This document shows, one piece after another, positions 42,538-51,193 of a stretch of 64,000 bases of DNA (its first letter is position 1; each line of letters starts with the position of its first letter). A program made the translations under genes and the position numbers. Source of the stretch: Meiothermus sp. QL-1 (GTDB taxonomy: Bacteria > Deinococcota > Deinococci > Deinococcales > Thermaceae); assembly GCF_003351145.1 (NCBI RefSeq), contig NZ_QQSV01000007.1:43070-107069 (forward strand), in the 5' to 3' direction. The notes beneath the pieces are model-generated. The model made no database searches. It saw only the letters and a program-made list of their open reading frames with translations, and was not told the DNA's origin.

Positions 42538-43371
42538 CTATCCCTCTCCCCGGGCCACCGGCCGACCCGGCTCGGCCACCCAGTCGCTCCAGGAGCCCCG
42601 GTACAAGCGGGCCTTGCGACCCAGCAGGTGCAGCGCCAGCAGGTTGGCCGTGGCCGAGACACCCGAGCCGCAGTAGACCACCAGCTCCCCTTCCAGACCG
42701 GCGAAGCGCTCGGCCTGGGCCGAAGCAGGCTTAAAGCGGCCCGAAGGCTCCAACCCCTCCAGCCAATACCGATTGACTGCGCCCGGAATGTGGCCCGCCA
42801 CCGGGTCCAGAGGCTCCACCTCCCCGCGGTAGCGCTCGGGCGCACGGGCATCTATGAGCACGATGCCTGGTGTTCGCTGGGCTACGTAGGCCGCATCCAC
42901 CACCATGTCGGCCTGGGGGCGGGGTGTGAGCACCGCCGGCGGATAGGCCTCGAGGCCGGCCACCAAGGGCAGCCCGGCCGCCCGCCAGGCAGTAATTCCC
43001 CCGTCCAGCACCGCCACCCGCTCGTGCCCCAGCCAGCGCAGAAGCCACCACAGGTGGGGGGCATAAAAGCCCCCTGCAGGGGGCTCGTCGTAAGCCACCA
43101 CCAGATGTTCGTCCCCCAGGCCCGCCTGGCCCAGTCTGGCTGCCAGAAGCTCGGGCGGAGGCAGGGGGTGCCGCCCTCCCCTCCGGTCGGGGCGGGGCGG
43201 CGCACAAAGGTCCTGCTCCAAGTCAAGGAATATGGCCCCCGGGATATGCCCCGCCGCATAGGCCCGCCTCCCTGCTGTGGGGTCTTGCAGGGAGAAGCGG
43301 CAGTCCACCAGCCGCAACCCGGGGTCGCCCAGATGGGCCGAGAGCCAGTCCACGCCGACCAGAGGGTCCAC
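42538..43371 (-). CDS. Two-domain thiosulfate/3-mercaptopyruvate sulfurtransferase
   Basis: A 277-residue TST/MST: an N-terminal non-catalytic rhodanese domain (about 5-125; DCRFSLQDP, AAGHIPGAIFLD) and a catalytic C-terminal domain (about 145-270). The active loop is YCGSGVSATAN; CGSG(V/T) is nearer to 3-mercaptopyruvate sulfurtransferases than to thiosulfate rhodaneses (usually CRxG). GTG start. This eighth rhodanese domain of the window is 38 kb from the sulfide locus and has no sulfur gene beside it. Its neighbours are unrelated. Confidence 0.88.
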   Translation of the reverse strand: MDPLVGVDWLSAHLGDPGLRLVDCRFSLQDPTAGRRAYAAGHIPGAIFLDLEQDLCAPPRPDRRGGRHPLPPPELLAARLGQAGLGDEHLVVAYDEPPAGGFYAPHLWWLLRWLGHERVAVLDGGITAWRAAGLPLVAGLEAYPPAVLTPRPQADMVVDAAYVAQRTPGIVLIDARAPERYRGEVEPLDPVAGHIPGAVNRYWLEGLEPSGRFKPASAQAERFAGLEGELVVYCGSGVSATANLLALHLLGRKARLYRGSWSDWVAEPGRPVARGEG

Positions 43372-43406
43372 CTATGCCCAAGGCTAACACGCCCTATCCA
43401 AAGGGT

Positions 43407-44993
43407 CTAGGCCTTAGGAGTGGGCAGGGGCGGGTTCTCCTCGGTGTTCTGCAGGTGGGCCCGTTCGATGAGCTCCTTCTCCCAACCGGTGTAGTACTGC
43501 TTGACCACCTCCGAGGCGGTTTCCTCGGTCAGGTACTTCACGTTGGAGTACAAAGGCGAGCGGTAGTCCCGCACCCTGCCGCTTCGCAGAGCCTCGATGA
43601 CCTGCTTGATGCCCTCCTCCACCGTCCACTGGGCTTCGAAGCCCAGGATGTTGCGGATTTTGGAGAAGTCCACCCGGTAGTTACGCCGGTCGCCATCCCG
43701 CCCCGAGTCGATGAGTTCGGCGTCGGGCACCAGCTTCTTGACCAGCTCCCCTACCATGCCCAGGGTCATATTGCCCTCGTTGCTGCCCACGTTGAAGGTC
43801 TCGTTGTGGACCAACTCCTTGGGGGCCTCCACTGCCAGAAGGACAGCCCGGGCCGCATCCTCCACGTGAACGAAGGGCCGCCACTGGTCGCCGCCGAAGA
43901 CCGTGATTTTCTTCTCCACCACCGCCTTGGCCGTAAGCAGGTTGACCACCAGGTCGAAGCGGGTGCGGCCCGAAAGACCGTAGATGGTGCCAAAGCGCAG
44001 AATCACCACCGAGAACTCGTCGCTTTGCAGCTTGCGCAGAACCTGCTCGGAGGCAATCTTGCTGCGGGCGTAGAGGGAGACCGGGTTGAGGCTGCTGCGC
44101 TCGTTGAGCACCATGTCGCTGGCTCCGTAGACCGAGCAGGTGCTGGCGAAGATGAACCGCCGCACCCCCATGCCCTTGGCAATCTCGGCGATGGTACGGG
44201 TGGCGACCAGGTTGATCTCGATGGTGAGGTTCTCGTCCAGAGCGCAGGCCGGGTCGCCCACCAGACCCCCCAAGTGCACCACCTTCTCCACCCCACGCAT
44301 GGCCTGGACCACCTTGTCCACCTGGCGGAAGTCGGCCTGGATGATCTCCAGGTTGGGGTGGTACAGCACCTCGGCGATGGGTTCCTTGCCGAAAAGCAGC
44401 AGGTCGAGCAGGCGCACCCGGTAGCCCCGCTCGAGCAAGCGGGGCAGCAGGGCCGAACCGATGTAGCCGGCCCCCCCGATCACCAGAATGGTGCGCTCGG
44501 GAGTGGAAAGGGCAGGGATGGGGTCCTTGGCCTCGGCCCGGGCCTTGCGCTCGAGCTCCACCCGGTACCAGTAGTGCACCCAGGCCCTGGCCCCCAAAGC
44601 GAGCCCCAGGGTGAAGAGCAGGCCGAGTAGGACCACCGAGCCGGGCGGATTGGGCACGACGGGCAGCACGAAGGCAGCAAAGCCGTAGATCAGGTAGGCC
44701 AAGCCCACTGCCTGGGCCACCACCAGCATCTTGTAACGGCCCTGGTAGGCCCGGCTCCGGGTGTAAAGACCGTTGGCGGCAAAAACAAAAAAGCTTAGGG
44801 GCATCAGCAGGGCCAGGTTCCTAAGGAGGACCTGCAGGTACTCCGCCAAAACAGGCCGGGCCCCCGCGCCATAGGTGGCCAGCAGGTGAAGGGTCATGGC
44901 CGCGACAAGGCTCAAGAAGACCATGAGCTGATCGGCCAAAACCCGTAGCAAGACATCGGGACTCCAGCGCAACTCCTTCAAATTCCTAAGCAC
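43407..44993 (-). CDS. Membrane-anchored NAD-dependent sugar epimerase/dehydratase
   Basis: A 528-residue fusion: an N-terminal membrane region with four hydrophobic helices (about 20-145) joined to an extended short-chain dehydrogenase (about 165-480). The NAD motif is GGAGYIGSALL, the active-site Ser/Tyr/Lys are in STCSVYGAS and SLYARSKIASE. It should act on a nucleotide-sugar. The four-helix front resembles that of CapD/PglF-type dehydratases, but the SDR body looks more like UDP-glucose/GDP-mannose epimerase-dehydratases. The start is a GTG at 44993, 11 bases after the DegT gene, so they form an operon for surface-glycan sugar synthesis. Confidence 0.83.
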   Translation of the reverse strand: MLRNLKELRWSPDVLLRVLADQLMVFLSLVAAMTLHLLATYGAGARPVLAEYLQVLLRNLALLMPLSFFVFAANGLYTRSRAYQGRYKMLVVAQAVGLAYLIYGFAAFVLPVVPNPPGSVVLLGLLFTLGLALGARAWVHYWYRVELERKARAEAKDPIPALSTPERTILVIGGAGYIGSALLPRLLERGYRVRLLDLLLFGKEPIAEVLYHPNLEIIQADFRQVDKVVQAMRGVEKVVHLGGLVGDPACALDENLTIEINLVATRTIAEIAKGMGVRRFIFASTCSVYGASDMVLNERSSLNPVSLYARSKIASEQVLRKLQSDEFSVVILRFGTIYGLSGRTRFDLVVNLLTAKAVVEKKITVFGGDQWRPFVHVEDAARAVLLAVEAPKELVHNETFNVGSNEGNMTLGMVGELVKKLVPDAELIDSGRDGDRRNYRVDFSKIRNILGFEAQWTVEEGIKQVIEALRSGRVRDYRSPLYSNVKYLTEETASEVVKQYYTGWEKELIERAHLQNTEENPPLPTPKA

Positions 44994-45004
44994 AACCCCA
45001 CCCC

Positions 45005-46195
45005 CTAGCGCGTAGCCTCTTCCATGACCCGCTCCACCGCGTCGGCGGTGGCCCGCATGTGCTCCAGTGTGAGCGTAGGGTGCACCAGAAACATCAAAGC
45101 GGTCTCCCCCAGCTCCTTGGCCACCGGCAGCCGCTCGGCGGGCTGCCAGCCCCGGCGGGTGAAGGCCTTCTCCAGATAAACCTCGCTGCAGCTCCCGGTT
45201 GAGCAGGGAATCCCGCTCTCACCGATGGCCAGCATGATGCGGTCGCGGTTCCAGCCCGGCTTGAGCATCTCCGGGCGCACGTACACGTAGTACTTGTAGT
45301 AGGCGTGGTAAAGATGGTCGGGCACCTCGGGCACCCGTAGGGAGGGAATCTGCCGGAAGCGCTCGCTCAGGTAGTGGGCGTTCTCCCGCCGCTTTTCCAC
45401 CCATCCATCCAGCTTTTTCAGCACCACCCGGCCAATGGCCGCCTGCACCTCGAGCATCCGCCAGTTGGTGCCGAAGTCCTCGTGCAGCCAGCGGTAGCCC
45501 GGGGGGTGGGAACGGTTGTAAACCGCATCGTAGCTCTTACCGTGGTCCTTGAAGCTCCAGGCCCGCTCCCAGAGGGCATCGTCGTTCAGGGTGAGCATGC
45601 CCCCCTCGCCGCCTGTGGTGAGGATTTTGTCCTGGCAGAAGCTCCAGGCCCCTGCGTGCCCGAAGGAGCCCACGCTCCGCCCCTTGTACCTGGCCCCATG
45701 GGCCTGGGCGCAGTCCTCGATGACCCAAAGCCCATAGCGCTCGGCCAGGGCCATGATGCCCTCCATATCGGCCGGCCAGCCCGCCAGGTGCACCACAACG
45801 ATGGCCTTGGTGCGGGGGGTGATGACCTTCTCGATGCTTTGTGGGGTGATAAGGCCGCTGTCCCGGTCCACATCCGCGAAGACCGGCCTGGCCCCCCGCA
45901 TCACCGCCGCGCTGGCCGAGGCGATGAAGGTGCGGGGGGTGGTAATCACCTCATCCCCCTCGCCCACACCCATGGCGTAGAGGGCCAGCTCGAGCGCCAC
46001 CGTCCCGTTGTGCAGGGCGATGGCGTGCTTGGTGCCCACGTACTGGGCGAACTCACGCTCAAACTGGCGACCCTCCTGGCCCGTCCAGTAGTTCACCTTG
46101 CCCGACTGCAGAACCCTTACCGCGGCCTCAATCTCGTCGGGCTCGAAATAGGGCCATGGTGCAAAGGGTAGCGTGCTGGAAGAGGTCTTGAGCAT
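45005..46195 (-). CDS. DegT/DnrJ/EryC1/StrS sugar aminotransferase
   Basis: A 396-residue PLP aminotransferase that aminates keto-sugars of nucleotide-activated sugars. The Schiff-base Lys190 lies in SFCQDKILTTGGEGG, and VIEDCAQAHGA holds the PLP-ring Asp. A long C-terminal insertion typical of this family and YKYYVYVRPEML follow. The ATG follows AGGAGCC. Its partner is the membrane-anchored SDR immediately downstream. The sugar is unknown. Glycosylated surface polymers or pili are possible users. Confidence 0.9.
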   Translation of the reverse strand: MLKTSSSTLPFAPWPYFEPDEIEAAVRVLQSGKVNYWTGQEGRQFEREFAQYVGTKHAIALHNGTVALELALYAMGVGEGDEVITTPRTFIASASAAVMRGARPVFADVDRDSGLITPQSIEKVITPRTKAIVVVHLAGWPADMEGIMALAERYGLWVIEDCAQAHGARYKGRSVGSFGHAGAWSFCQDKILTTGGEGGMLTLNDDALWERAWSFKDHGKSYDAVYNRSHPPGYRWLHEDFGTNWRMLEVQAAIGRVVLKKLDGWVEKRRENAHYLSERFRQIPSLRVPEVPDHLYHAYYKYYVYVRPEMLKPGWNRDRIMLAIGESGIPCSTGSCSEVYLEKAFTRRGWQPAERLPVAKELGETALMFLVHPTLTLEHMRATADAVERVMEEATR

Positions 46196-46401
46196 GGCGG
46201 CTCCTACGCGGGGCTTTTGCCCCAGGATGGCTACAGGTTGTAGGGTAAGCCAGGCGGCGTTATGGCGACGTTATTCGCTCAGGAGTGCGGCGCCCAACCG
46301 GATTTGGGTTCTCGTTACTGGGCCAAAGCGGGCTCCGCTCAGGGGCAACACGACAGTAACGCACCGGATAACGAAAGCCCCGGCTCGTGTATCTTGGTGG
46401 C
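46196..46401. promoter_or_regulatory. Divergent intergenic region between DegT and acuI
   Basis: 206 bases with no gene. TATCTT at 46390-46395 is six bases before the acuI ATG, suggesting a leaderless mRNA. For DegT, the minus strand has TTACCCTA around 46235-46243, a possible -10 ahead of an ordinary leader. The middle part has short inverted repeats but no clear terminator, riboswitch or operator that I can name. Confidence 0.45.
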
Positions 46402-47385
46402 ATGCAAAGCTTCAAAGCTTTGGTGGTGGAATCGGGGGAGCCCTACCGCGCAGTGCTGCGGGAGGCCCGGCTAGAAGAGCTGCCGCCCGGGGAGGTGCTG
46501 GTCCGGGTGGCCTACAGCAGCCTCAACTACAAGGATGGCCTGGCCATCACCGGAGCCGGCAAGGTCATCCGCAGCTTTCCCATGGTGCCGGGGATTGATC
46601 TGGCTGGGGTGGTGCTGGCCTCCGAGAGCCCCGAGTTCCAACCCGGGGACGAGGTAATTCTGACCGGCTATGGCATCGGCGAGCGGCACTGGGGGGGCAT
46701 GGCCGAGCTGGCCAGGGTGCGGGCAGAGTGGCTGGTGCCCCTGCCCGAGGGCTTGAGCCTGAAGGAGGCCATGGGCATCGGCACCGCAGGCTTCACCGCC
46801 ATGCTTGCGCTCATGGCCCTGGAGGCCCACAGCATAGACCCCGCGCGCGAGGTCCTGGTCACAGGGGCCGCCGGCGGGGTGGGCAGCCTGGCCGTGGCCC
46901 TTCTGGCCCAGCGGGGCTACCGGGTGGTGGCCGCCACCGGCCGCCCAGGCGAGGAGGCCTATCTGAGGTCCCTCGGGGCCGCCGAGGTCCTGGAGCGCAG
47001 CCTGCTCACCGCCCCGGCCCGCCCCCTGGAGTCCGAGCGCTTCGGCGGGGCGGTGGACACGGTGGGAGGGGCGGTGCTGGCTGGGGTCCTGCCCCGCATG
47101 GCCTACGGCGGCAGCGTGGCGGCTTGCGGCAACGCGGGGGGTGCTAGGCTCGAGACCACCGTCTTCCCCTTCATCCTGCGGGGGGTGAACCTGCTGGGCA
47201 TTGACTCGGTGATGTGCCCGCGGGAGAAACGCCGGCTGGCCTGGCAACGCCTGGCCCGTGAGCTGCCCAAGGCCTTGCTCGAGGCCACCGTCAAGACGGT
47301 GACCCTGGACGAGGTGCCGGCTTTGGCCCAGGCCATCCTGCAGGGCCAGGTGCGGGGACGGGTGGTGGTGCAGCTCGCCCCCTAA
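46402..47385 (+). CDS. acuI: AcuI/YhdH-family NADPH-dependent enoyl/acrylyl-CoA reductase
   Basis: A 327-residue medium-chain reductase that reduces acryloyl-CoA to propionyl-CoA with NADPH. Family marks: SSLNYKDGLAITG, IDLAGVV, GYGIGERHWGGMAE, GTAGFTAMLA, the nucleotide motif VTGAAGGVGSLAV, and IDSVMCP near the end. It lacks zinc ligands, as expected. The start at 46402 (MQSFKALVV) follows a leaderless -10; a TTG/ATG further upstream is not conserved. The stop shares CTAA with the convergent pilin gene. Confidence 0.9.
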   Translation: MQSFKALVVESGEPYRAVLREARLEELPPGEVLVRVAYSSLNYKDGLAITGAGKVIRSFPMVPGIDLAGVVLASESPEFQPGDEVILTGYGIGERHWGGMAELARVRAEWLVPLPEGLSLKEAMGIGTAGFTAMLALMALEAHSIDPAREVLVTGAAGGVGSLAVALLAQRGYRVVAATGRPGEEAYLRSLGAAEVLERSLLTAPARPLESERFGGAVDTVGGAVLAGVLPRMAYGGSVAACGNAGGARLETTVFPFILRGVNLLGIDSVMCPREKRRLAWQRLARELPKALLEATVKTVTLDEVPALAQAILQGQVRGRVVVQLAP

Positions 47386-48203
47386 TTCAGGCTGATCTCC
47401 TCGATTCGTCGGGGCAGGTTGCGGGGGGCCGCTTCGAACCGCAGGGGGCTCGCCGGTATCAAGGAGCTGCGCCCGCCCTGGGTAATCTCGCCCTGAAGGA
47501 AAAAGCTCACCCGGGCCGCGCTGTGCTCGGGGCGCAGGGGCACGGGTGGGGCCGGGGGGCACGGGGCCAGGATGCTCCGCCCCGACTCATCAAAGCCCAG
47601 GCAGTCCGAGTAGCGCACCACAAAGCCCCGAGGCTGTACGTAGTCGGCCAGGAGGTTGCCGCTGCTTTGGCTGAGGGTGGTCGGGATGGCGGCAGGCAGA
47701 CCGTTGGGCAGCCGCCTCGGACCCACCGGTACAAACTCCTCGTAGACGTAGAGCAGCCATTTATCGTTGTTGGCGGGGTCGGGGCCGGGATTCTCGGCCC
47801 CGCTGGCCTGCCGTACCACCCAGCCCCGCTGCAAGGGGTAGATCATCACGAATTTAACCACCTCCACCCCATTGCGCAGGGTGGGCGGCTGGAGCAGGGC
47901 GATGGCCGGGTCGTCGCCAATCTGCCAGGTGTTGTTGCCGCGGAGGGGGTTGCGCACCGTGTACCCCTGGGCACCACCAACGGTGAGGGTGGTCCCCGGG
48001 GGGTAAAGGAAGGCCGCGGTCGCAACGTAATCGCTAATCAGGTTGCCCGCGGTGCGCAGGTCTTCGGTGAGAAGTTGGGAATTCTGCACAAAGCGCAGGC
48101 TTTCATTGCTGCTGCGCAGCCCCGCCCCAATCAGGGCCAGAATGGCCACCCCGACCACCGCCGCAATCAGCATCTCGATGAGGGTGATGCCCAGGTTCCG
48201 CAT
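47382..48203 (-). CDS. Prepilin-type protein (minor pilin), large
   Basis: A 273-residue type IV prepilin-like protein. A short leader precedes the prepilin-peptidase site G-ITLIEMLIAA (Glu5 of the mature form retained) and a hydrophobic helix (to about residue 27). The C-terminal domain is soluble and large for a pilin. It is PilW/PilA3-like in size and is the last gene of the second pilin block. The protein has two Cys in the C-terminal part (YSDCLGF and APCPP). Confidence 0.82.
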   Translation of the reverse strand: MRNLGITLIEMLIAAVVGVAILALIGAGLRSSNESLRFVQNSQLLTEDLRTAGNLISDYVATAAFLYPPGTTLTVGGAQGYTVRNPLRGNNTWQIGDDPAIALLQPPTLRNGVEVVKFVMIYPLQRGWVVRQASGAENPGPDPANNDKWLLYVYEEFVPVGPRRLPNGLPAAIPTTLSQSSGNLLADYVQPRGFVVRYSDCLGFDESGRSILAPCPPAPPVPLRPEHSAARVSFFLQGEITQGGRSSLIPASPLRFEAAPRNLPRRIEEISLN

Positions 48204-48210
48204 ACTGCCT

Positions 48211-48585
48211 CTATAAGGGAGGGCGCACCACTTCGGTGGTGAAACGGTAGCTGCGGCCCTGGGGACCCGAAAAACTCAGCGTCACCCGCCGCAGCACCAC
48301 CTGTTGGCCTAGGGTCTGTGCGTCTTCCTGCTCCACCCTCAGGTCGGCAAAACCAACGGGCAAGGGGAGGCTGGGGAGGGCGGCGGCCTCAAAGGCCGTC
48401 TCGCTCGACCACAAAGCCCGCAGGTTGTCGAAGTAGCTGCGGGCATAGGCCTGGGCCTGGGTGTCGATCTGGGCGTTGCGGGTGAGGGTGAAGCTCGAGC
48501 CAAAATAGGTGAGCATGAGTATGGTGATGGAAACGACCGCCAGCGCCACCATCACCTCCACGAAGGAAAAACCGCTACGGCGCAC
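48211..48585 (-). CDS. Prepilin-type protein (minor pilin), PilV-like
   Basis: A 124-residue prepilin with a short basic leader (RRSG) and the processing site G-FSFVEVMVALAVVS, where Glu5 is present. The size and FSFVEVMVAL helix are typical of PilV/PilA2-like minor pilins. The start is a GTG overlapping the end of the upstream pilin gene by 11 bases. It is in the second pilin block. Confidence 0.83.
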   Translation of the reverse strand: MRRSGFSFVEVMVALAVVSITILMLTYFGSSFTLTRNAQIDTQAQAYARSYFDNLRALWSSETAFEAAALPSLPLPVGFADLRVEQEDAQTLGQQVVLRRVTLSFSGPQGRSYRFTTEVVRPPL

Positions 48586-49018
48586 GCACCACCACCTTCC
48601 CGGTGCTGCCCACGATGTTCACCTGCAAGACCCGCCCTCCGGGCCCCTTTAGGGCGTAGGTGCTGTTGGCCGCGCTCACCAGACCATAGGGGGCATAAAA
48701 GGTAACGCTGCCCCCCTGGGGCACCGCCTGGAAGACCACCCCCGCCGGCAGCGACCTGGGGGGCAGGGTGGCCAGACGGCTGGTCTGGCCCACCCGGTAG
48801 GTGCTGCCTCCCTGGGCGGCCTGAAAGGTGAAGTTTGCTGACTGGCGCCGGGCCTGCTGGCGGATGTTCATCAGCTCGGTGGCCACCTGGGTGGCGGCCT
48901 CGCGCAGCACCAGGCTCTCCCGGTAGGCCCGGAGGGAGACAAAGCCCACCCCGAGAAGAATTCCCAATACCGCCAGCACCACCAATAGCTCCAGCAGGCT
49001 AAGCCCTTCCCTGCTCAC
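48575..49018 (-). CDS. Prepilin-type protein (minor pilin), FimT/GspH-like
   Basis: A 147-residue prepilin with processing site EG-LSLLELLVVLAVLG and Glu5, followed by a helix and a beta-rich C-terminal domain (GRVLQVNIVGSTGKVVVR) as in FimT/GspH pilins. I prefer the GTG at 49018 because it overlaps the upstream stop by four bases (GTGA) and lies downstream of GGAGGT; the alternative GTG at 49036 adds six residues. Confidence 0.82.
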   Translation of the reverse strand: MSREGLSLLELLVVLAVLGILLGVGFVSLRAYRESLVLREAATQVATELMNIRQQARRQSANFTFQAAQGGSTYRVGQTSRLATLPPRSLPAGVVFQAVPQGGSVTFYAPYGLVSAANSTYALKGPGGRVLQVNIVGSTGKVVVRAP

Positions 49019-51102
49019 TGCCCCACCACCTCCCAAACCCCTCGCGTGAGCTGGACCCGCTGGCCTCCAGGAATACGCGGCCGCAGGCGGGCATCGTGGT
49101 AGATGTCGAGCTTGACCGGGGCCAGCACCCCTGTGTCGGCCGCTACCAAGGCCCCCCGCAGGTCCCAGCGCCCGCCCAGGTTGTAGCCGCGCCCGTTCTG
49201 GATCACGCTGAAGATGGCATTGGCCGAGTACAGGAGGCCATCGGTCCGGAAAGCCCCGGCCGGGCGCTGACGCACAGTCTCGTTCCAGAGCTGCTTGAGG
49301 GCCTGGCTGGGGAAGAAGGCCGAGGTCAGCTCATAGCGCACCGCTCGGCTCAAAACGGCATCTACCTGGGCCTGGCTCAGGGCCACGCTGCCCAACGAGA
49401 CCTCTCCCTGGCAGGTGTGCACCCGGGCCCCAGCCTGGAGGGGCTGGTAGGTGCCGTAGGCGGCGGGGTCATGCACGCACCCCCCTCCAAAGTAGACCCG
49501 GTCCTCCCCGTAGGTGTAGAAGCGGGGCCGGTAGGTGTTGTCCCGCAACCAGCGCTGCAGCTCGCTACGGTTGAAGTTGGCCACCTCAGCCAGGGTCAGG
49601 TTGGGGCGGTAGCCCACCTCGGGCGCCCCGCTGCCGCAGCCCGGCTGTTCAGGGTTGGCCTGGCATTCGCTAAAGGGAAGCTGCAAGCGGTTGGCCTCCA
49701 GCAGGTTGATTGCATCGGCCTGCCAGGTATCGATGCTGAGGAAGTCCCCCATCAGGATGTTGCCCCCTGCCACCAGGTTGAGCTGGGGTAGGCGGCTTGG
49801 GTCGCGGTAGTCGCAGTCCCGCAGGTCGCCCCCCTGGCCGCAGTCGTAGACCAGGTCGCCCAGAATGTAGATGCTGCCACGGACCAACAGGGTGCCTACC
49901 CCCCGCACCCGCCCCCGGATCACCGCATCCCCGTTGATGAAAACCGTACCCGAAAGGGTGATGGGCGTGACCGAGCCGTCGATGATCACGTGGTTCCGAG
50001 GAAGGCCTAGGTCCTCAGCGGTTAGGGTCTGCACCCCCCCAGCCTCGGGCCAAGCGATGGTGGAGGGGTTGATGCGCATAGCAGCGGTGATGCGCCCTGG
50101 GGTATAGCTCTCGTTGCGCCCCGCCAGGCTCGAGCGCACCTCGGCCTCCCACTCCTCATCGTCAATCCAGCGGTCCCCGTCGTCGTCCTGAATCGGCAGC
50201 GGGAAACGATCGGGCAGCTCCCCGTCCGGATAGCGCCCGCCAAATTGGGCCAGCTCCGCGCTGGTGGGGTAGTTGTAGTAGAGGTTCTGCGGTGTCTGAC
50301 AGTTGCTGGGGGTGCTGCAGTCGGCGGGTGTGGGGCGGAGAAGGGTGGTGGAGCGGATCCGGGTCTGGCCAGGTTCAAGGGTGGTGAAGTAGCGGCTGGA
50401 AGGCTCAAACCGCCCACTGCGCTGCTGGCGGACGCTGCCCCGGCTTAAAAGGGCCCCGTGGACCACCCCCGCTTCTTGGTCGTCGCGCATAATTAGGTCC
50501 TCGAGCACCCCCACCTTGACCCGGCGCCACCAGGTGCTGGGATCGTTGGGGTTGGGCAGGCCGCGGAAGGCGTCCATGCTGCGCACCTCAAGGTGGCAGA
50601 AGATGCAGTCGGCCTTGTTGGTCAAAAGGGGAAAGTCAAAGGGAAAAGGGGCTTGGGCGATGCGCAAAACCTGCCTAAGCCGCCGGGTGGTGCCGTCGGG
50701 CAGGGTACCGGTCGAGAGCACGGTGAGCTCGATCTGGGGCTCACCCGAGGAAGTGGATGTATCCTTCCGGGAAACCTGCACCGCAAAGCCGCTTCCATCC
50801 GGCAGGCGCTGGGGGGCGCCGAAGAGGTCGATGGTATCTCCGTCGGAGACCAGGCGGTCGAGGGCCAGGCGGTAGCCGGTAAGGCTGGCCGAATTGCTCT
50901 CAGCCAGCACCTGGTGCCAAAGCCGGGCCACCGCCCGCTCGAGGCCGGCCTCGGCGGCGAACTGGGCCTGGGAGGTGCGCAGGGCGTCTTGGGCGTTGCG
51001 TCGATTGCTAAGAGAGGTGAGGGCGGCAATGCTCACCAGAATGACCGCAATGAACATGAAAACCAAGGCTGAAACCAGGGTAACTCCTTGTGGGCTGCGC
51101 AT
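49015..51102 (-). CDS. Large PilX/ComZ-like pilus-associated protein with a CxxCH motif
   Basis: A 695-residue protein with a pilin-like N-terminus (QGVTLVSALVFMFIAVILVSI, without a clear G-E processing site) and a long beta-rich body of repeated strand patterns (HVIIDGSVTPITLSGTVFINGDAVIRG), probably a beta-solenoid. By size, start and position before three prepilins it is the counterpart of the ComZ-like protein at 51782-53683. Residues Cys166-Ile-Phe-Cys169-His170 form a c-type heme-like CxxCH site. Other Cys come in pairs (DCSTPSNC, YDCGQGGDLRDC), suggesting disulfides and an extracellular location. ATG after GGAGGTTGG. Confidence 0.8.
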   Translation of the reverse strand: MRSPQGVTLVSALVFMFIAVILVSIAALTSLSNRRNAQDALRTSQAQFAAEAGLERAVARLWHQVLAESNSASLTGYRLALDRLVSDGDTIDLFGAPQRLPDGSGFAVQVSRKDTSTSSGEPQIELTVLSTGTLPDGTTRRLRQVLRIAQAPFPFDFPLLTNKADCIFCHLEVRSMDAFRGLPNPNDPSTWWRRVKVGVLEDLIMRDDQEAGVVHGALLSRGSVRQQRSGRFEPSSRYFTTLEPGQTRIRSTTLLRPTPADCSTPSNCQTPQNLYYNYPTSAELAQFGGRYPDGELPDRFPLPIQDDDGDRWIDDEEWEAEVRSSLAGRNESYTPGRITAAMRINPSTIAWPEAGGVQTLTAEDLGLPRNHVIIDGSVTPITLSGTVFINGDAVIRGRVRGVGTLLVRGSIYILGDLVYDCGQGGDLRDCDYRDPSRLPQLNLVAGGNILMGDFLSIDTWQADAINLLEANRLQLPFSECQANPEQPGCGSGAPEVGYRPNLTLAEVANFNRSELQRWLRDNTYRPRFYTYGEDRVYFGGGCVHDPAAYGTYQPLQAGARVHTCQGEVSLGSVALSQAQVDAVLSRAVRYELTSAFFPSQALKQLWNETVRQRPAGAFRTDGLLYSANAIFSVIQNGRGYNLGGRWDLRGALVAADTGVLAPVKLDIYHDARLRPRIPGGQRVQLTRGVWEVVGQ

Positions 51103-51193
51103 GGACCAACCTCCGGGGTACAGGGGGGCAATACATCACCTCTCACCATAGCAAAGCCCCCCTACCCCAGGTAACCCCTGTCTGGGGGCCCCT

